Below, piece by piece: positions 43,681 through 52,345 of a stretch of DNA of 64,000 bases (positions are counted from its first letter, which is position 1; each line of letters starts with the position of its first letter). This stretch comes from Nocardioides gilvus (GTDB lineage: Bacteria; Actinomycetota; Actinomycetes; Propionibacteriales; Nocardioidaceae). Both the position numbers and the translations under genes were made by a program. The stretch is from the NCBI RefSeq assembly GCF_003194605.1, contig NZ_QHKY01000003.1, positions 248,001 to 312,000 on the forward strand, in the 5' to 3' direction. A model generated the notes under the pieces. The model was not told the origin of the DNA and ran no database searches. It saw only the letters and a program-made list of their open reading frames with translations.

Positions 43681-44798
43681 CAGTTCTCCAGGTTCTTGTT
43701 CTTCCAGGCGACCCAGGCGTCGTGGACGTTGTCGTCGGCGCCTTCGGTCTCGACGAACTCGTCCCACGCGTCGTCGAGCTGGTCGGCCCGCTCGACGAGG
43801 GCCTCCTGCTGCGCGGCTGCCTCGTCACTCCAGGCGTCGTTCGCCTCGAGGTAGGCGATCAGTCCTTCGTGGAACGGCACTTCCCTGGGACCGGCCTGCA
43901 CCTGGTCGAGGTTCCAGGCGGTCGTGGTGGCGGTGGCGTCCTTGTAGGAGTCGTAGTTGTCGTTGATCGCGGCGACGATGGCCTCGATCTCGTCCGCGTC
44001 CGCGTCCTCGTAGGCGACGACGGGCACCGTGTACATCATCCCCTTGGCGCTCTCGCCGTCCTCGAGGCCGGGTGCGTCGGTGAACTCACCGATCTCGACG
44101 GAGGGAGCGATCTCCTCGACGGCTGCGACCTTCTCCGCGCTGGTGTCGTCCATGCTCAGCCAACGGACCGGGAAGGCGGACTCGAGCTCGTAGAGGGAGG
44201 CGCCGTAGACCTGCTGGAAGAGCACGTCGATCTTGCCGTTCTGCAACGCACCGGGCTGGTCGCTGTAACCGACCTCGACCACCTTGACGTCGTCCCAGGT
44301 GAGCCCGCCGTAGGCGAGGAACGCCTCGAGCTTGTTGTTGACCGAGGGGTTGGCGGTGATCCGCGGGAACTTCTTGCCCTTGAGGTCCTCGAAGTTCGCG
44401 ATGCCGGAGTCGTCCTTGACCATGAGCCCGTGCGGAGCGACGGGAGCCCACACGACCCGCAGGTCCTGGGGACCCCAGTCCTTGGTGGCGAAGTCGTAGT
44501 TGCCCTCGAAGCCGAAGATGTACTCGTCACCGGTGCGGGCCAGTTGTGCCTGCTCCTCGCGCAACGGAGTGAGACGGCCGACCGCGGTGTCGGAGGTGAT
44601 GACGCGGACGTTCGTGCCCTCGTTGGAGGTGATCGCGTCAGCGACGGCGGCGACGTCGGCGTAGGTCGAGGTGCCGGTCCCGTAGGTGGACCAGACGATC
44701 TGATCGGGCATTCCCTCGGTGGTCTCCGCGCCTCCGCAGGCAGCGAGGGTGAGTGCGGCGGCCGTGGCCAGCGCGGTCCCGATGACAGGCTTCCTCAT
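43680..44798 (-). CDS. TAXI-family TRAP solute-binding lipoprotein
   Basis: 372 residues from the ATG at 44798, chosen because AAGGGA is 6 nt upstream; ATGs 15 and 18 nt earlier lack that. Signal peptide with lipobox LTLAAC, Cys21 as lipidation site. The mature part starts GTGTSTYADVAAVADAI, the TAXI pattern (G-T-G-x-S), and has NPSVNNKLEAFLAYGGLTWDDVKVV and GALQNGKIDVLFQQVYGAS. It captures the substrate outside the membrane for the fused permease. First gene of the eleven-gene operon; the 194-bp region to the divergent thioesterase gene holds the regulatory motifs. Confidence 0.92.
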   Translation of the reverse strand: MRKPVIGTALATAAALTLAACGGAETTEGMPDQIVWSTYGTGTSTYADVAAVADAITSNEGTNVRVITSDTAVGRLTPLREEQAQLARTGDEYIFGFEGNYDFATKDWGPQDLRVVWAPVAPHGLMVKDDSGIANFEDLKGKKFPRITANPSVNNKLEAFLAYGGLTWDDVKVVEVGYSDQPGALQNGKIDVLFQQVYGASLYELESAFPVRWLSMDDTSAEKVAAVEEIAPSVEIGEFTDAPGLEDGESAKGMMYTVPVVAYEDADADEIEAIVAAINDNYDSYKDATATTTAWNLDQVQAGPREVPFHEGLIAYLEANDAWSDEAAAQQEALVERADQLDDAWDEFVETEGADDNVHDAWVAWKNKNLEN

Positions 44799-44875
44799 GG
44801 TTGTTCCCTTCATCATGTGGACCCTGGTCGAGCCCTGTGTCTCAGATCACTGTCCATGACGAACCGCCCACAATG

Positions 44876-44905
44876 CCAATACTTTGTAGGGCTCCCATTG
44901 ATGTC
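44876..44905. promoter_or_regulatory. Putative LysR regulatory motifs, TRAP/thioesterase intergenic region
   Basis: CCAATACT (44876-44883) and ATTGATGTC (44897-44905) both recur in the lysR/caiB intergenic region, the first one in inverted orientation. They lie between the divergent starts at 44798 and 44993, a place from which both could be controlled. Confidence 0.45.
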
Positions 44906-44992
44906 GCACAGGTATCAACCAATATCTACTGACCGGTTGTCGTGTCTCAATCGGGTTATCCTCGTCACTCTCGCTACGGAAGGAATCCCCCC

Positions 44993-45859
44993 GTGAAGAC
45001 CGCCCCCAGTGCCGCCGTCACGCTCGACGAACTGCTCAGCCTTCTCGACCTCACCGAGACCGGCGACTTCGTCGTGGGCCGCGCCCAGCAGCACCCCGAG
45101 GACCGGGTCTTCGGCGGCCTGCTCCTCGCCCAGGCCGTCGTTGCCGCCGGCCGCTCGGTGCCGAGCAACCACCGCCCGTTCACCCTCCAGGCCGACTTCG
45201 TCGCCGGCGTGCCCACCGACGAGCCGTTGCGCTGGCGGGTCGAGCACGTCTCCGACGCCCCGAGCCTCACCACCCGGCGCACCACGCTGGTCGCCCCGGA
45301 CGGTTCCGAGCGGTTCACCGCGCTGTCACGCTGGGGCACGATCCGCGAGGACCTGGTCGACCACCGGCCCGCCGAACCACGCCGGGTCCCGGGACCGGAC
45401 GAACTCCCCGACCTGATCGAACGCTTTGGCGACGACGAGCGGATCCCCCTGTGGTGGCGCGCCGAGCGGCCGGTCCACTTCCGCCACACCGAGACCCCGC
45501 CGTACGTCACCACGACGCCCGCGCAGGACCACCAGTCCGCGTGGCTCCGCACCACGGGTCCGCTCCCTGAGGACCCGGTGATCCACGCTGCGGTCCTCGC
45601 CTACGTGAGCGACATGAGCATCCTCGAGGGAGCCTTCCGGGCGTTGGGCTCCCAGCGCCACGCCCCGGGCAGCCGGATCCTCAGCCTCACCCACACGCTG
45701 ACCTGGCACGCCCACCCGGACCTGGGCCAGTGGCACCAGTTCGACAGCGACGTCCGCGCGGTCGCGCACGGGCGCACCCTTGGCGAGGGGCGGATCCACG
45801 ACCACCACGGCGAGCACCTGGTCACCGCCAGCCAGGTCGGGCTGGTCCGCCTCGCCTGA
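44993..45859 (+). CDS. Acyl-CoA thioesterase II (TesB-like)
   Basis: 288 residues from the GTG at 44993 with GGAAGGA 8 nt upstream; a longer upstream frame lacks a ribosome-binding site. Two hotdog domains: QQHPEDRVFGGLLLAQAVVAAG and HRPFTLQADFVAGVPTDEPL in the first, and AVLAYVSDMSILEGAFRALG with the active-site Asp plus SLTHTLTWHAH and a GRTLGEGRIHDHHGEHLVT end in the second. It hydrolyses acyl-CoA to acid and CoA, perhaps to relieve CoA trapping by the adjoining pathway. Divergent from the TRAP operon, convergent with lysR. Confidence 0.88.
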   Translation: MKTAPSAAVTLDELLSLLDLTETGDFVVGRAQQHPEDRVFGGLLLAQAVVAAGRSVPSNHRPFTLQADFVAGVPTDEPLRWRVEHVSDAPSLTTRRTTLVAPDGSERFTALSRWGTIREDLVDHRPAEPRRVPGPDELPDLIERFGDDERIPLWWRAERPVHFRHTETPPYVTTTPAQDHQSAWLRTTGPLPEDPVIHAAVLAYVSDMSILEGAFRALGSQRHAPGSRILSLTHTLTWHAHPDLGQWHQFDSDVRAVAHGRTLGEGRIHDHHGEHLVTASQVGLVRLA

Positions 45860-45877
45860 TTCCTCAGCATCGGCGGG

Positions 45878-46792
45878 TCAGAACCCGACCGGCGCACCCT
45901 CGGGCGTGGGCAGGGCCTCCTCCGAGGCGATCAGCACCTCACGCAGCGCGGGATTGTTGTCGCCCTCGCGCCACGCCAACCGGGCGTAGACCGGGTCGCG
46001 GCCCTCCACCAGGGGCACAACGGCAATCCCGTCGGCCTGCATGTTGGCCACCGCGGTGTCCACGGTGAAGGTGACCCCCACCCCGGCAGCGACGAGCGCG
46101 ATCGCAGTCCACGAGTCGGGGGCGCTCTGCACGATGTCCGGGGCGAAGCCTGCTTCGTGGCAGGAGCGCACGAAGGCGTCCCGCACGCTGGAGCCCGGGT
46201 CTGCCGGGAGCGCGACGAAGGCCTCCTCACGACAGTCGGCCATGCTGACCTCCTCGCGGCCGGCCAGCCGATGTCCGGTCGGCACGGCGAGCACGTAGCG
46301 CTCCGCGGCCACCACCCGGGAGACGATGCCCACGGGCTGCACCGAGAACCGGACGAACGCCAGGTCCATGGCGCCGTCCACCACCTCCCGCAGCCCCTCG
46401 TAGGCGTAGGTGACCGACTGCAGGCTGAGCTCGATCCCCGGGTGCCGCTGACGCACGATCCTGGCCAACTGGCTGATCAGCACGTGCGAGGAGGGTCCGG
46501 CGAAGCCGAGTCTGACCCGTCCTGTCTCCCCCACCCCGGCCGCGCGCACGGCCGACCTGGCAACCCGCACTCCCTCGAGTACGTCCGTGGCAGGCCGGAC
46601 CAGGGCCTGGCCGGCGGTGGTCAGTCGGACGCTGCGGGTCGTCCGCTCGAAGAGCTGGGCCCCCAGCTCCCGTTCCAACTGCTTGATGGTCCGGCTCAGG
46701 GGCGGCTGGGCCATGTGCATCCGTTCGGCCGCGCGACCGAAGTGCAGCTCCTCGGCAACGGCGAGGAAGGCCTTGAGGTGGTGGAACTCCAT
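45878..46792 (-). CDS. LysR-family transcriptional regulator
   Basis: 304 residues. The N-terminal winged helix is FHHLKAFLAVAEELHFGRAAERMHMAQPPLSRTIKQLE, followed by LFERTTRSVRLTTAGQAL. The effector domain begins near 90 and has GAMDLAFVRF and AAGVGVTFTVDTAVANM. It is divergent from the second CaiB operon with a 94-bp gap carrying an ATTGG-N7-CCAAT palindrome. AGGAAGGGGG forms a good ribosome-binding site. Likely controls both catabolic operons in response to a carboxylate or CoA ester. Confidence 0.92.
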   Translation of the reverse strand: MEFHHLKAFLAVAEELHFGRAAERMHMAQPPLSRTIKQLERELGAQLFERTTRSVRLTTAGQALVRPATDVLEGVRVARSAVRAAGVGETGRVRLGFAGPSSHVLISQLARIVRQRHPGIELSLQSVTYAYEGLREVVDGAMDLAFVRFSVQPVGIVSRVVAAERYVLAVPTGHRLAGREEVSMADCREEAFVALPADPGSSVRDAFVRSCHEAGFAPDIVQSAPDSWTAIALVAAGVGVTFTVDTAVANMQADGIAVVPLVEGRDPVYARLAWREGDNNPALREVLIASEEALPTPEGAPVGF

Positions 46793-46809
46793 ACCCCCTT
46801 CCTACACCA

Positions 46810-46865
46810 ATTGATGTCCGAATGAACACAATGAGCGCCTGATTGAGTATTGGACATGGCCCAAT
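46810..46865. promoter_or_regulatory. Putative LysR operator region, lysR/caiB intergenic
   Basis: Contains ATTGATGTC (46810-46818), AGTATTGG (46846-46853) and the palindrome ATTGG-N7-CCAAT (46849-46865) with T-N11-A spacing, as expected for a LysR site. The first two words are shared with the TRAP/thioesterase intergenic region. Confidence 0.5.
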
Positions 46866-46886
46866 GGGACACAGCATGGTGGAGAC

Positions 46887-48110
46887 ATGGCTCACACCGC
46901 TGACCCCGCGCTCCCCCTCGCCGGCATCACCGTCGTCGCCCTCGAGCAGGCCGTGGCGGCGCCGCTGGCCACCCGTCACCTCGCTGACCTGGGCGCTCGC
47001 GTGATCAAGATCGAGCGCGTCGGCGAGGGCGACTTCGCCCGCAACTACGACCACGCCGTACGCGGCATCGCCTCGCACTTCGTGTGGCTCAACCGCGGCA
47101 AGGAGTCGGTCGCCCTCGACCTCAAGGACCCTGCAGGCCTGTCGGCCGCCCAGCGACTCATCGCCGGCGCCGACGTCTTCGTCCAGAACTCCGCTCCGGG
47201 CGCTGCCGCGCGTCTCGGTCTCGACGGGGAACAGCTGCGTGCCGACAACCCCGGCCTGGTCGTCGTCAACATCTCCGGCTACGGCACCGACGGCCCGCGC
47301 CGTGACCGCAAGGCCTACGACATGCTCATCCAGGCCGAGGCCGGACTCATCTCGGTGACCGGCACCCCGGACACCGCGACCAAGACCGGGGTCCCGAGCG
47401 CCGACATCGCCGCCGGCCTCTACACCGCCCAGTCGGTGCTCGCCGCGCTGCTGCGCCGCGCCCGTACGGGTGAGGGCGCCGTCGTCGACGTCTCCATGTT
47501 CGACGCGACCGCCGAATGGCTCGGACACCCGATGTACATGCAGATGTACTCCGGCCACCAGATCCCGCGGATGGGTCTGAGCCACGCCTCGATCGCGCCG
47601 TACGACGCGTTCCCCACCAGCGACGGCGAGATCCTGATCGGCGTCCAGAACGACCGCGGATGGGCCGCGCTGGCCGAGGTCCTCGGCCGCCCGGACCTCG
47701 TCACCCACCCCGACCTGGCCACCAACATGCTCCGGGTGGCCAACCGCGCCCTGTGCGACCGGGTGGTCGGCGAGCTCACGGCGGGCTTCACCACCGAGGA
47801 GCTCGACGCCCGGCTGGCCACGGCCGGTGTCCCCGCGGCCCAGATCAACGACATGCAGGGGCTCATCGACCACCCGCAGCTCTCCGCACGTGACCGGTGG
47901 CGCGAGATCGACAGCCCGTCGGGCCCCCTGCGCGCCCTGCTGCCCCCGACCACGTTCCGCGACGTCGAGCTCCCGATGGGGGCCATCCCCGGCCTGGGCG
48001 AGCACACGGCTGCCGTGCTGAGCGAGTTCGGGCTGGGCGCCGACGAGATCGACCGGCTCCGTGAATCCGGGGCCATCGGGCTCGCCGAGGCCGCCGAGCC
48101 CGTCGGCTGA
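46887..48110 (+). CDS. CaiB/BaiF family CoA-transferase (second copy)
   Basis: 407 residues, usual length for class III CoA-transferases. It begins LAGITVVALEQAVAAPLATR and LNRGKESVALDLKDPAGLS. Asp145 in KAYDMLIQAEAGLISVTG is the catalytic Asp. GVPSADIAAGLYTAQSVLAAL and the late AGVPAAQINDM, GEHTAAVLSEFGL follow. Transfers CoA between acyl groups; donor could be succinyl-CoA. Start preceded by GGTGGAGA. First gene of a plus-strand operon with a dehydrogenase and a crotonase. Confidence 0.9.
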   Translation: MAHTADPALPLAGITVVALEQAVAAPLATRHLADLGARVIKIERVGEGDFARNYDHAVRGIASHFVWLNRGKESVALDLKDPAGLSAAQRLIAGADVFVQNSAPGAAARLGLDGEQLRADNPGLVVVNISGYGTDGPRRDRKAYDMLIQAEAGLISVTGTPDTATKTGVPSADIAAGLYTAQSVLAALLRRARTGEGAVVDVSMFDATAEWLGHPMYMQMYSGHQIPRMGLSHASIAPYDAFPTSDGEILIGVQNDRGWAALAEVLGRPDLVTHPDLATNMLRVANRALCDRVVGELTAGFTTEELDARLATAGVPAAQINDMQGLIDHPQLSARDRWREIDSPSGPLRALLPPTTFRDVELPMGAIPGLGEHTAAVLSEFGLGADEIDRLRESGAIGLAEAAEPVG

Positions 48111-48196
48111 GCCACCTCCACCACCTCCACCACCGCGCACATCCCGCAGCACGACCCGCCCGGGCAGCACCGCCCAGAGAGCACGAGGAGTCCGTC

Positions 48197-49348
48197 ATGG
48201 AGAACGAAGAGTTCGCAGCAATCCTGGACGCCGTCCGCACGTTCGTCCGCCGCGAGGTCGTGCCGGCCGAGGAGGAGATCGAGGAGACCGACCGGATCCC
48301 CGACCGGATCCGCAAGCAGGCCGCCGAGATGGGCCTCTTCGGCTACGCCATCCCCGAGGAGTACGGCGGCCTCGGGTTCAGCATGTCCGAGGAGGTGCGC
48401 CTCGCGATGGAGGTCGGCTGGACCACGCCGTCCTTCCGTTCGATGTTCGGCACCAACAACGGCATCGCCGGCCAGGTGCTCGTCAACTTCGGCACCGAGG
48501 AGCAGAAGCAGCGCTACCTGCCCGCCCTCGCCTCCGGCGAGACCGTCGCCTCCTTCGCCCTGACCGAGCCCGAGGCCGGATCCGACCCCAGCGGCATCCG
48601 CACCAGGGCGATCCGCACCGACGACGGCGACTACCTGCTCAACGGGAACAAGCGCTTCATCACCAATGCGCCTGACGCCGACCTCTTCATGGTCTTCGCC
48701 CGCACCGACGACTCGACCTCCGGCACGAAGGGCATCTCGGTCTTCGCCGTCGACGCGAAGAGCGAGGGCATCGAGATCGGCCCCAAGGACGCCAAGATGG
48801 GTCAGCGGGGCGCCACCACCTCGGAGGTCTTCTTCTCCGACGTACGGGTCCCGGCAGCCGACCTGGTCGGCGGCGTGGAGGGCGAGGGCTTCGGGGCCGC
48901 CATGCGCTCGCTCGCCAAGGGTCGCCTGCACATCGCCGCGCTGAGCGTCGGCATGGCGAAGCGCCTGATCAAGGAGAGCGTCGACTACGCCGCTGTCACC
49001 CGTCAGGGCGGGACCCCGATCGCTGAGTTCCAGCTCGTCCAGGCCCTGCTCGCCGACTCCGAGGCCGAGGCGTACGCAGGCCACGCGATGGTGATCGAGG
49101 CCGCCAAGTCCTACGACGACGGGAGCGACCAGCGTCTCGCCCCCTCCAGCTGCAAGCTCTTCTGCACCGAGATGGTCGGTCGGGTGGCCGACAGGGCCGT
49201 CCAGGTGCACGGTGGCATGGGCTACATGCGGTCGGTGCCGGTCGAGCGGTTCTACCGCGACGCCCGACTCTTCCGCCTGTACGAGGGCACCAGCGAGGTC
49301 CAGAAGCTCATCATCGCCAAGCAGCTGCTCCGCACGGCCGGGCAGTGA
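48197..49348 (+). CDS. Acyl-CoA dehydrogenase (second copy)
   Basis: 383 residues. FAD/substrate motifs SFALTEPEAGSDPSGIRT and NGNKRFITNAPDADLFMVFA, MGQRGATTSEVFFSDVRVPA, and QVHGGMGYMRSVPVERFYRD. Glu363 in LYEGTSEVQK is the catalytic base. The N-terminus (REVVPAEEEIEETDRIPD) is like that of enzymes acting on short or branched acyl-CoAs. The 86-nt leader contains a short CCACCTCCA repeat and GAGGAG before the ATG. Overlaps the crotonase gene by 4 nt. Confidence 0.92.
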   Translation: MENEEFAAILDAVRTFVRREVVPAEEEIEETDRIPDRIRKQAAEMGLFGYAIPEEYGGLGFSMSEEVRLAMEVGWTTPSFRSMFGTNNGIAGQVLVNFGTEEQKQRYLPALASGETVASFALTEPEAGSDPSGIRTRAIRTDDGDYLLNGNKRFITNAPDADLFMVFARTDDSTSGTKGISVFAVDAKSEGIEIGPKDAKMGQRGATTSEVFFSDVRVPAADLVGGVEGEGFGAAMRSLAKGRLHIAALSVGMAKRLIKESVDYAAVTRQGGTPIAEFQLVQALLADSEAEAYAGHAMVIEAAKSYDDGSDQRLAPSSCKLFCTEMVGRVADRAVQVHGGMGYMRSVPVERFYRDARLFRLYEGTSEVQKLIIAKQLLRTAGQ

Positions 49349-50184
49349 GCGCCACGATGGGGACCCCCACGAGCACCAGCAGCTCCACCCCCGCCACGTC
49401 CGAGCGGCCCGCAGTGCGGGTCGAGGACCGCGACGGCGTACGCGTCCTCACCCTCGACCGCCCCGAGCGCCGCAACTCGCTGAACCTGCCCGACCGTCGT
49501 GAGCTGCTCGCTGCCCTCCGCGACGCCGATGCCGACCCCGGCTGCCGAGCGGTGGTGCTGACCGGGGCCGGTGAGGTCTTCTCCGCAGGCGGCGACATCA
49601 GTTCGATGTCCCCCGACCCTGCGGTCAGCCGGGAGCGCCTCGATCTGGTCAACCAGATCGCCCAGTTGCTGGTGGGCACGGGCCTGCCCGTGATCAGCGC
49701 CGTCGAAGGTGGGGCGTACGGGCTCGGTCTCTCCCTGGCCTGTGCGGGCGACCTCGTCGTGGTCGGGCGGTCGTCGCGGTTCTCCGCTTCGTTCGCCAGG
49801 ATCGGGCTCGTCGCCGACACCGGCCTCTCCTGGACGCTGCCGCGCCGGGTCGGGCCCGGGCGCGCACGGACCCTGCTGCTCACCGCCCGCACCATCGGCG
49901 CCGAGGAGGCCGAACGCATCGGTCTCGTCGACGAGGTCGTCTCCGACGGCACCGCCCTGGACCGAGCCCTGGAGCTGGCATCACGCCTCGCGGGATTCTC
50001 CGCGCCCGCCACGGCCGGCACCAAGCGCCTGATGGCTGAGTGCGGCGGCACCCTGGACGAGCTGCTCTCCGCAGAGGCGGAGATCCAGGTCGACCTGCTG
50101 GCCGGCGCCGACTTCGCCGAGGGACGCGCAGCGTTCCTGGAGCGTCGCGCGGCCGTCTTCGCCGAACCGCGCCCGACTCCCTGA
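49345..50184 (+). CDS. Crotonase-family protein without the two catalytic glutamates
   Basis: 279 residues. The oxyanion-hole segments are VFSAGGDISSM (about 79-89) and the helix AYGLGLSLACAGDLVVVG. Where enoyl-CoA hydratase has Glu144 and Glu164 this protein has Ser130 and about Phe150 (SRFSASFARIGL), so classical hydration is unlikely. LVADTGLSWTLPRRVG and ERIGLVDEVV are otherwise normal. It may be an isomerase, hydrolase or decarboxylase-type crotonase. The first 22 residues are Ser/Thr-rich; the GTG start overlaps the dehydrogenase stop and a later start is possible. Confidence 0.85.
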   Translation: MSATMGTPTSTSSSTPATSERPAVRVEDRDGVRVLTLDRPERRNSLNLPDRRELLAALRDADADPGCRAVVLTGAGEVFSAGGDISSMSPDPAVSRERLDLVNQIAQLLVGTGLPVISAVEGGAYGLGLSLACAGDLVVVGRSSRFSASFARIGLVADTGLSWTLPRRVGPGRARTLLLTARTIGAEEAERIGLVDEVVSDGTALDRALELASRLAGFSAPATAGTKRLMAECGGTLDELLSAEAEIQVDLLAGADFAEGRAAFLERRAAVFAEPRPTP

Positions 50185-50210
50185 GCCTGGCCGACTCGGC
50201 CCGTACGTCT

Positions 50211-51119
50211 TCAGCCCAGGCGCGCGAAGAAGGCCCGGAGCCGTGCCCAGATCCCGCTCGGGGTGAGGCCTGTCCGCTCCTGCAGCTCCGGCGGCAGCTC
50301 CACCCTCAGCACCGGTCGGTCCCGTCCCTCGGTGCTGATGAAGATGTCGCCGGCCTCGGAGACGGCCAGCCCCTCCCCCTGGGGCTGCTTGGGGAGCTCG
50401 AAACTGCCCAGCACCTCCCAGCTCGGATAGCTCAACAGCTGGGCGTGCGTGTAGTTGCGCAGCAGGACGAAGTCGCCCGACGGCAGGAACGCACCGTCGG
50501 TGACCAGGGGCGGGACGTCGGCCTCCAGCACGAGCTCCTGGGGTCCCTCGGCCTTACCGTCATCGGTCGGCGGGACTGCGTACGCCTGACCGCCCATCGC
50601 CCCCTTGGTGATGACGAAGAGCCGGCCGTTCTGCGGATGGCGCAGCAGCGCTTCCGCGTCGCGCGGACGGTCCGGATAGACCAGTTCGCGACGCTGCGGT
50701 GACCGTGCCGTGCGATCTCCCTCGCCGACCGGCACCCGAGTCAGGATGATCGAGGCCCGATCGAACCCGTTGTCCCCGATGTCGCCGACCCAGACGTGAC
50801 CATCGCTGGCCGGGGTGAGCGCCTCGATGTCCCTGGGCCCTGGTGACCAGGTGGTCACGCCGGCCGTGTCTCCGGTGTCGGGGTCGAGCGTGAAGACCCG
50901 CGCCTCGTCGCCGCTGTCGTTGACGGTCGTGAAGAGGGTGCGTCCGTCGATCTCCTGGGCCGTGAGCCCCGACGATTCGACGATGCGGTGGTCGGTGACC
51001 GTGAAGGCCTCCTTGGCCTCCGGCGGTTCGTCGGCGCTGGCCGCGCCGAGCGCGAACGGCACTGTGAGGACGAGGGCGACCAGCGCGCCCTCAGCCCTGC
51101 GTCGCGTCCTGCTCGTCAC
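50211..51119 (-). CDS. Secreted propeller-like protein of unknown function
   Basis: 302 residues from the GTG at 51119 (GGAG about 9 nt upstream). Signal peptide RRRAEGALVALVLTVPFALGAASA. The body reads as a six-blade-like propeller: ESSGLTAQEIDGRTLFTTVNDSGDEARVFTLDPDTGD, GPRDIEALTPASDGHVWVGDIGDN, GRLFVITKGAMGG, GEGLAVSEAGDIFISTEG. The DIEAL and NDSG motifs occur in phytase-like and SMP-30-like secreted proteins, but catalytic residues cannot be assigned. Overlaps the methyltransferase gene by 29 bp and is probably cotranscribed. Confidence 0.7.
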   Translation of the reverse strand: MTSRTRRRAEGALVALVLTVPFALGAASADEPPEAKEAFTVTDHRIVESSGLTAQEIDGRTLFTTVNDSGDEARVFTLDPDTGDTAGVTTWSPGPRDIEALTPASDGHVWVGDIGDNGFDRASIILTRVPVGEGDRTARSPQRRELVYPDRPRDAEALLRHPQNGRLFVITKGAMGGQAYAVPPTDDGKAEGPQELVLEADVPPLVTDGAFLPSGDFVLLRNYTHAQLLSYPSWEVLGSFELPKQPQGEGLAVSEAGDIFISTEGRDRPVLRVELPPELQERTGLTPSGIWARLRAFFARLG

Positions 51120-52335
51120 GGGAGTCAGCTCCGTCGAGCAACTCGGCCAGCTTCGGGGTGATGCCCCACGTCGACACCAGCTCCTCGTACTCCTTGCGCA
51201 CGCCATCGCCCTTGACCTTCCCGCCGGTGCGGGTCGCCCGGAGCAGGGTGTTGCGCGGGGTGTGGGCGGACTCGACGAACTCGACCACGTCGACGCGGTA
51301 GCCCTCGAGGCGCATCAGCGATGCCCGCAACCCGTCGGTGAGGGTGTCGGCGAAGCGTTCGCGCAGGATGCCGTGGCGGGTGAGGGCGGCGTACGGGGCC
51401 GGGGTCGGGGCCTTGCGCAGCTGCGCGGCGACGTCGTGGTGGCAGCACGGGGCGGCCAGCACCAGCGAGGCGCCCCACTCGACGGCCCGGGCCAGGGCCT
51501 CGTCGGTGGCCGTGTCGCAGGCGTGCAGGGCGAGGACCACGTCGGGGGCCTGTTCGAGCGCGGCGTCGGCGATCGAGCCGACCACGAAGGTGGCCTCGAT
51601 CCCCAGCTCGGCCGCGACCCGGGTGTTGTGGTCAGCCGACTGCTGCTTGACGTCGACGCCGGTGACGACGACGGGCAACTTGCGTACGTGGGTGAGGTAG
51701 CGCTGGGCGGCGAAGGTCAGGTAGGCGTTGCCGCAACCGAGGTCGACGATCCGCAGCGGCTCCTCGGGGGTGCCGCGGCGCAGGTTGCCCTTCGCCAACG
51801 CATCGCTGATCGACGAGTCCAGCAGCCGGAGGAACTCCTCCACCTGTCGGTACTTGGCCTGCCGCGTCGGCTTGATCTTGCCCTCTGCCGTGGAGATGCC
51901 GACGGCGACGAGCACCGGGTCGTCCTCGGAGAGCAGGCGCTCCTTGTCGCGGTCGTGGCCGCGGGCGACCTCGACCTCCTCGGCGCGCGCGGAGGTGTGC
52001 ACCATCGCCTCGAGCTTCTTGGTCACCCGGATCTGGTGCTGCTCGGTGGTGGTCTCGACGTGCCAGTTGCCGAACGGTTCGTCGAGCAGGGTGTCCAGCA
52101 CTTCGCGCAGGTCACCATCGGGGGCGTGGTTGGAGGTGTGGGCCTGGGTCTCGTCATAACGCACGACCTGCAGGTGACGACCGGCCTTGAGGTCGACCCA
52201 CCGCAGCTCGACGCGCTTCCACGCGGGCTGGGTGCCCTTCTGGCGACCTGAGGCCACCGCCTTGACCAGCACGTCGGGGTCGAGGATCAGCATGCGCATC
52301 CGCATCAGCGCTCGGAGGAGAGGTTCAGCAGCCAT
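51091..52335 (-). CDS. Class I SAM-dependent methyltransferase (METTL25-like)
   Basis: 414 residues. The N-terminal 150 residues are a separate region (LILDPDVLVKAVASGRQKG..). SAM motif I is IVDLGCGNAYLTFAAQRYL, motif II is VTGVDVKQQSADHN, and LALHACDTATDEALARAV with LAAPCCHHDVAAQL are diagnostic of the METTL25/Methyltransf_32 group. C-terminal tail acidic. Target (RNA, tRNA or protein) unknown. It follows the 28-residue membrane protein by 10 nt. Confidence 0.82.
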   Translation of the reverse strand: MAAEPLLRALMRMRMLILDPDVLVKAVASGRQKGTQPAWKRVELRWVDLKAGRHLQVVRYDETQAHTSNHAPDGDLREVLDTLLDEPFGNWHVETTTEQHQIRVTKKLEAMVHTSARAEEVEVARGHDRDKERLLSEDDPVLVAVGISTAEGKIKPTRQAKYRQVEEFLRLLDSSISDALAKGNLRRGTPEEPLRIVDLGCGNAYLTFAAQRYLTHVRKLPVVVTGVDVKQQSADHNTRVAAELGIEATFVVGSIADAALEQAPDVVLALHACDTATDEALARAVEWGASLVLAAPCCHHDVAAQLRKAPTPAPYAALTRHGILRERFADTLTDGLRASLMRLEGYRVDVVEFVESAHTPRNTLLRATRTGGKVKGDGVRKEYEELVSTWGITPKLAELLDGADSRDEQDATQG

Positions 52336-52345
52336 CGTCCACCCC

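Noticed and set aside
32545-44798. Itaconate degradation operon of the Ict-Ich-Ccl type
   Set aside because: No CitE-like lyase is present in the window, so the known route is incomplete.
32545-50184. Horizontally acquired island with integrase or flanking repeats
   Set aside because: No integrase, transposase, tRNA-end duplication or change in base composition is visible at its borders.
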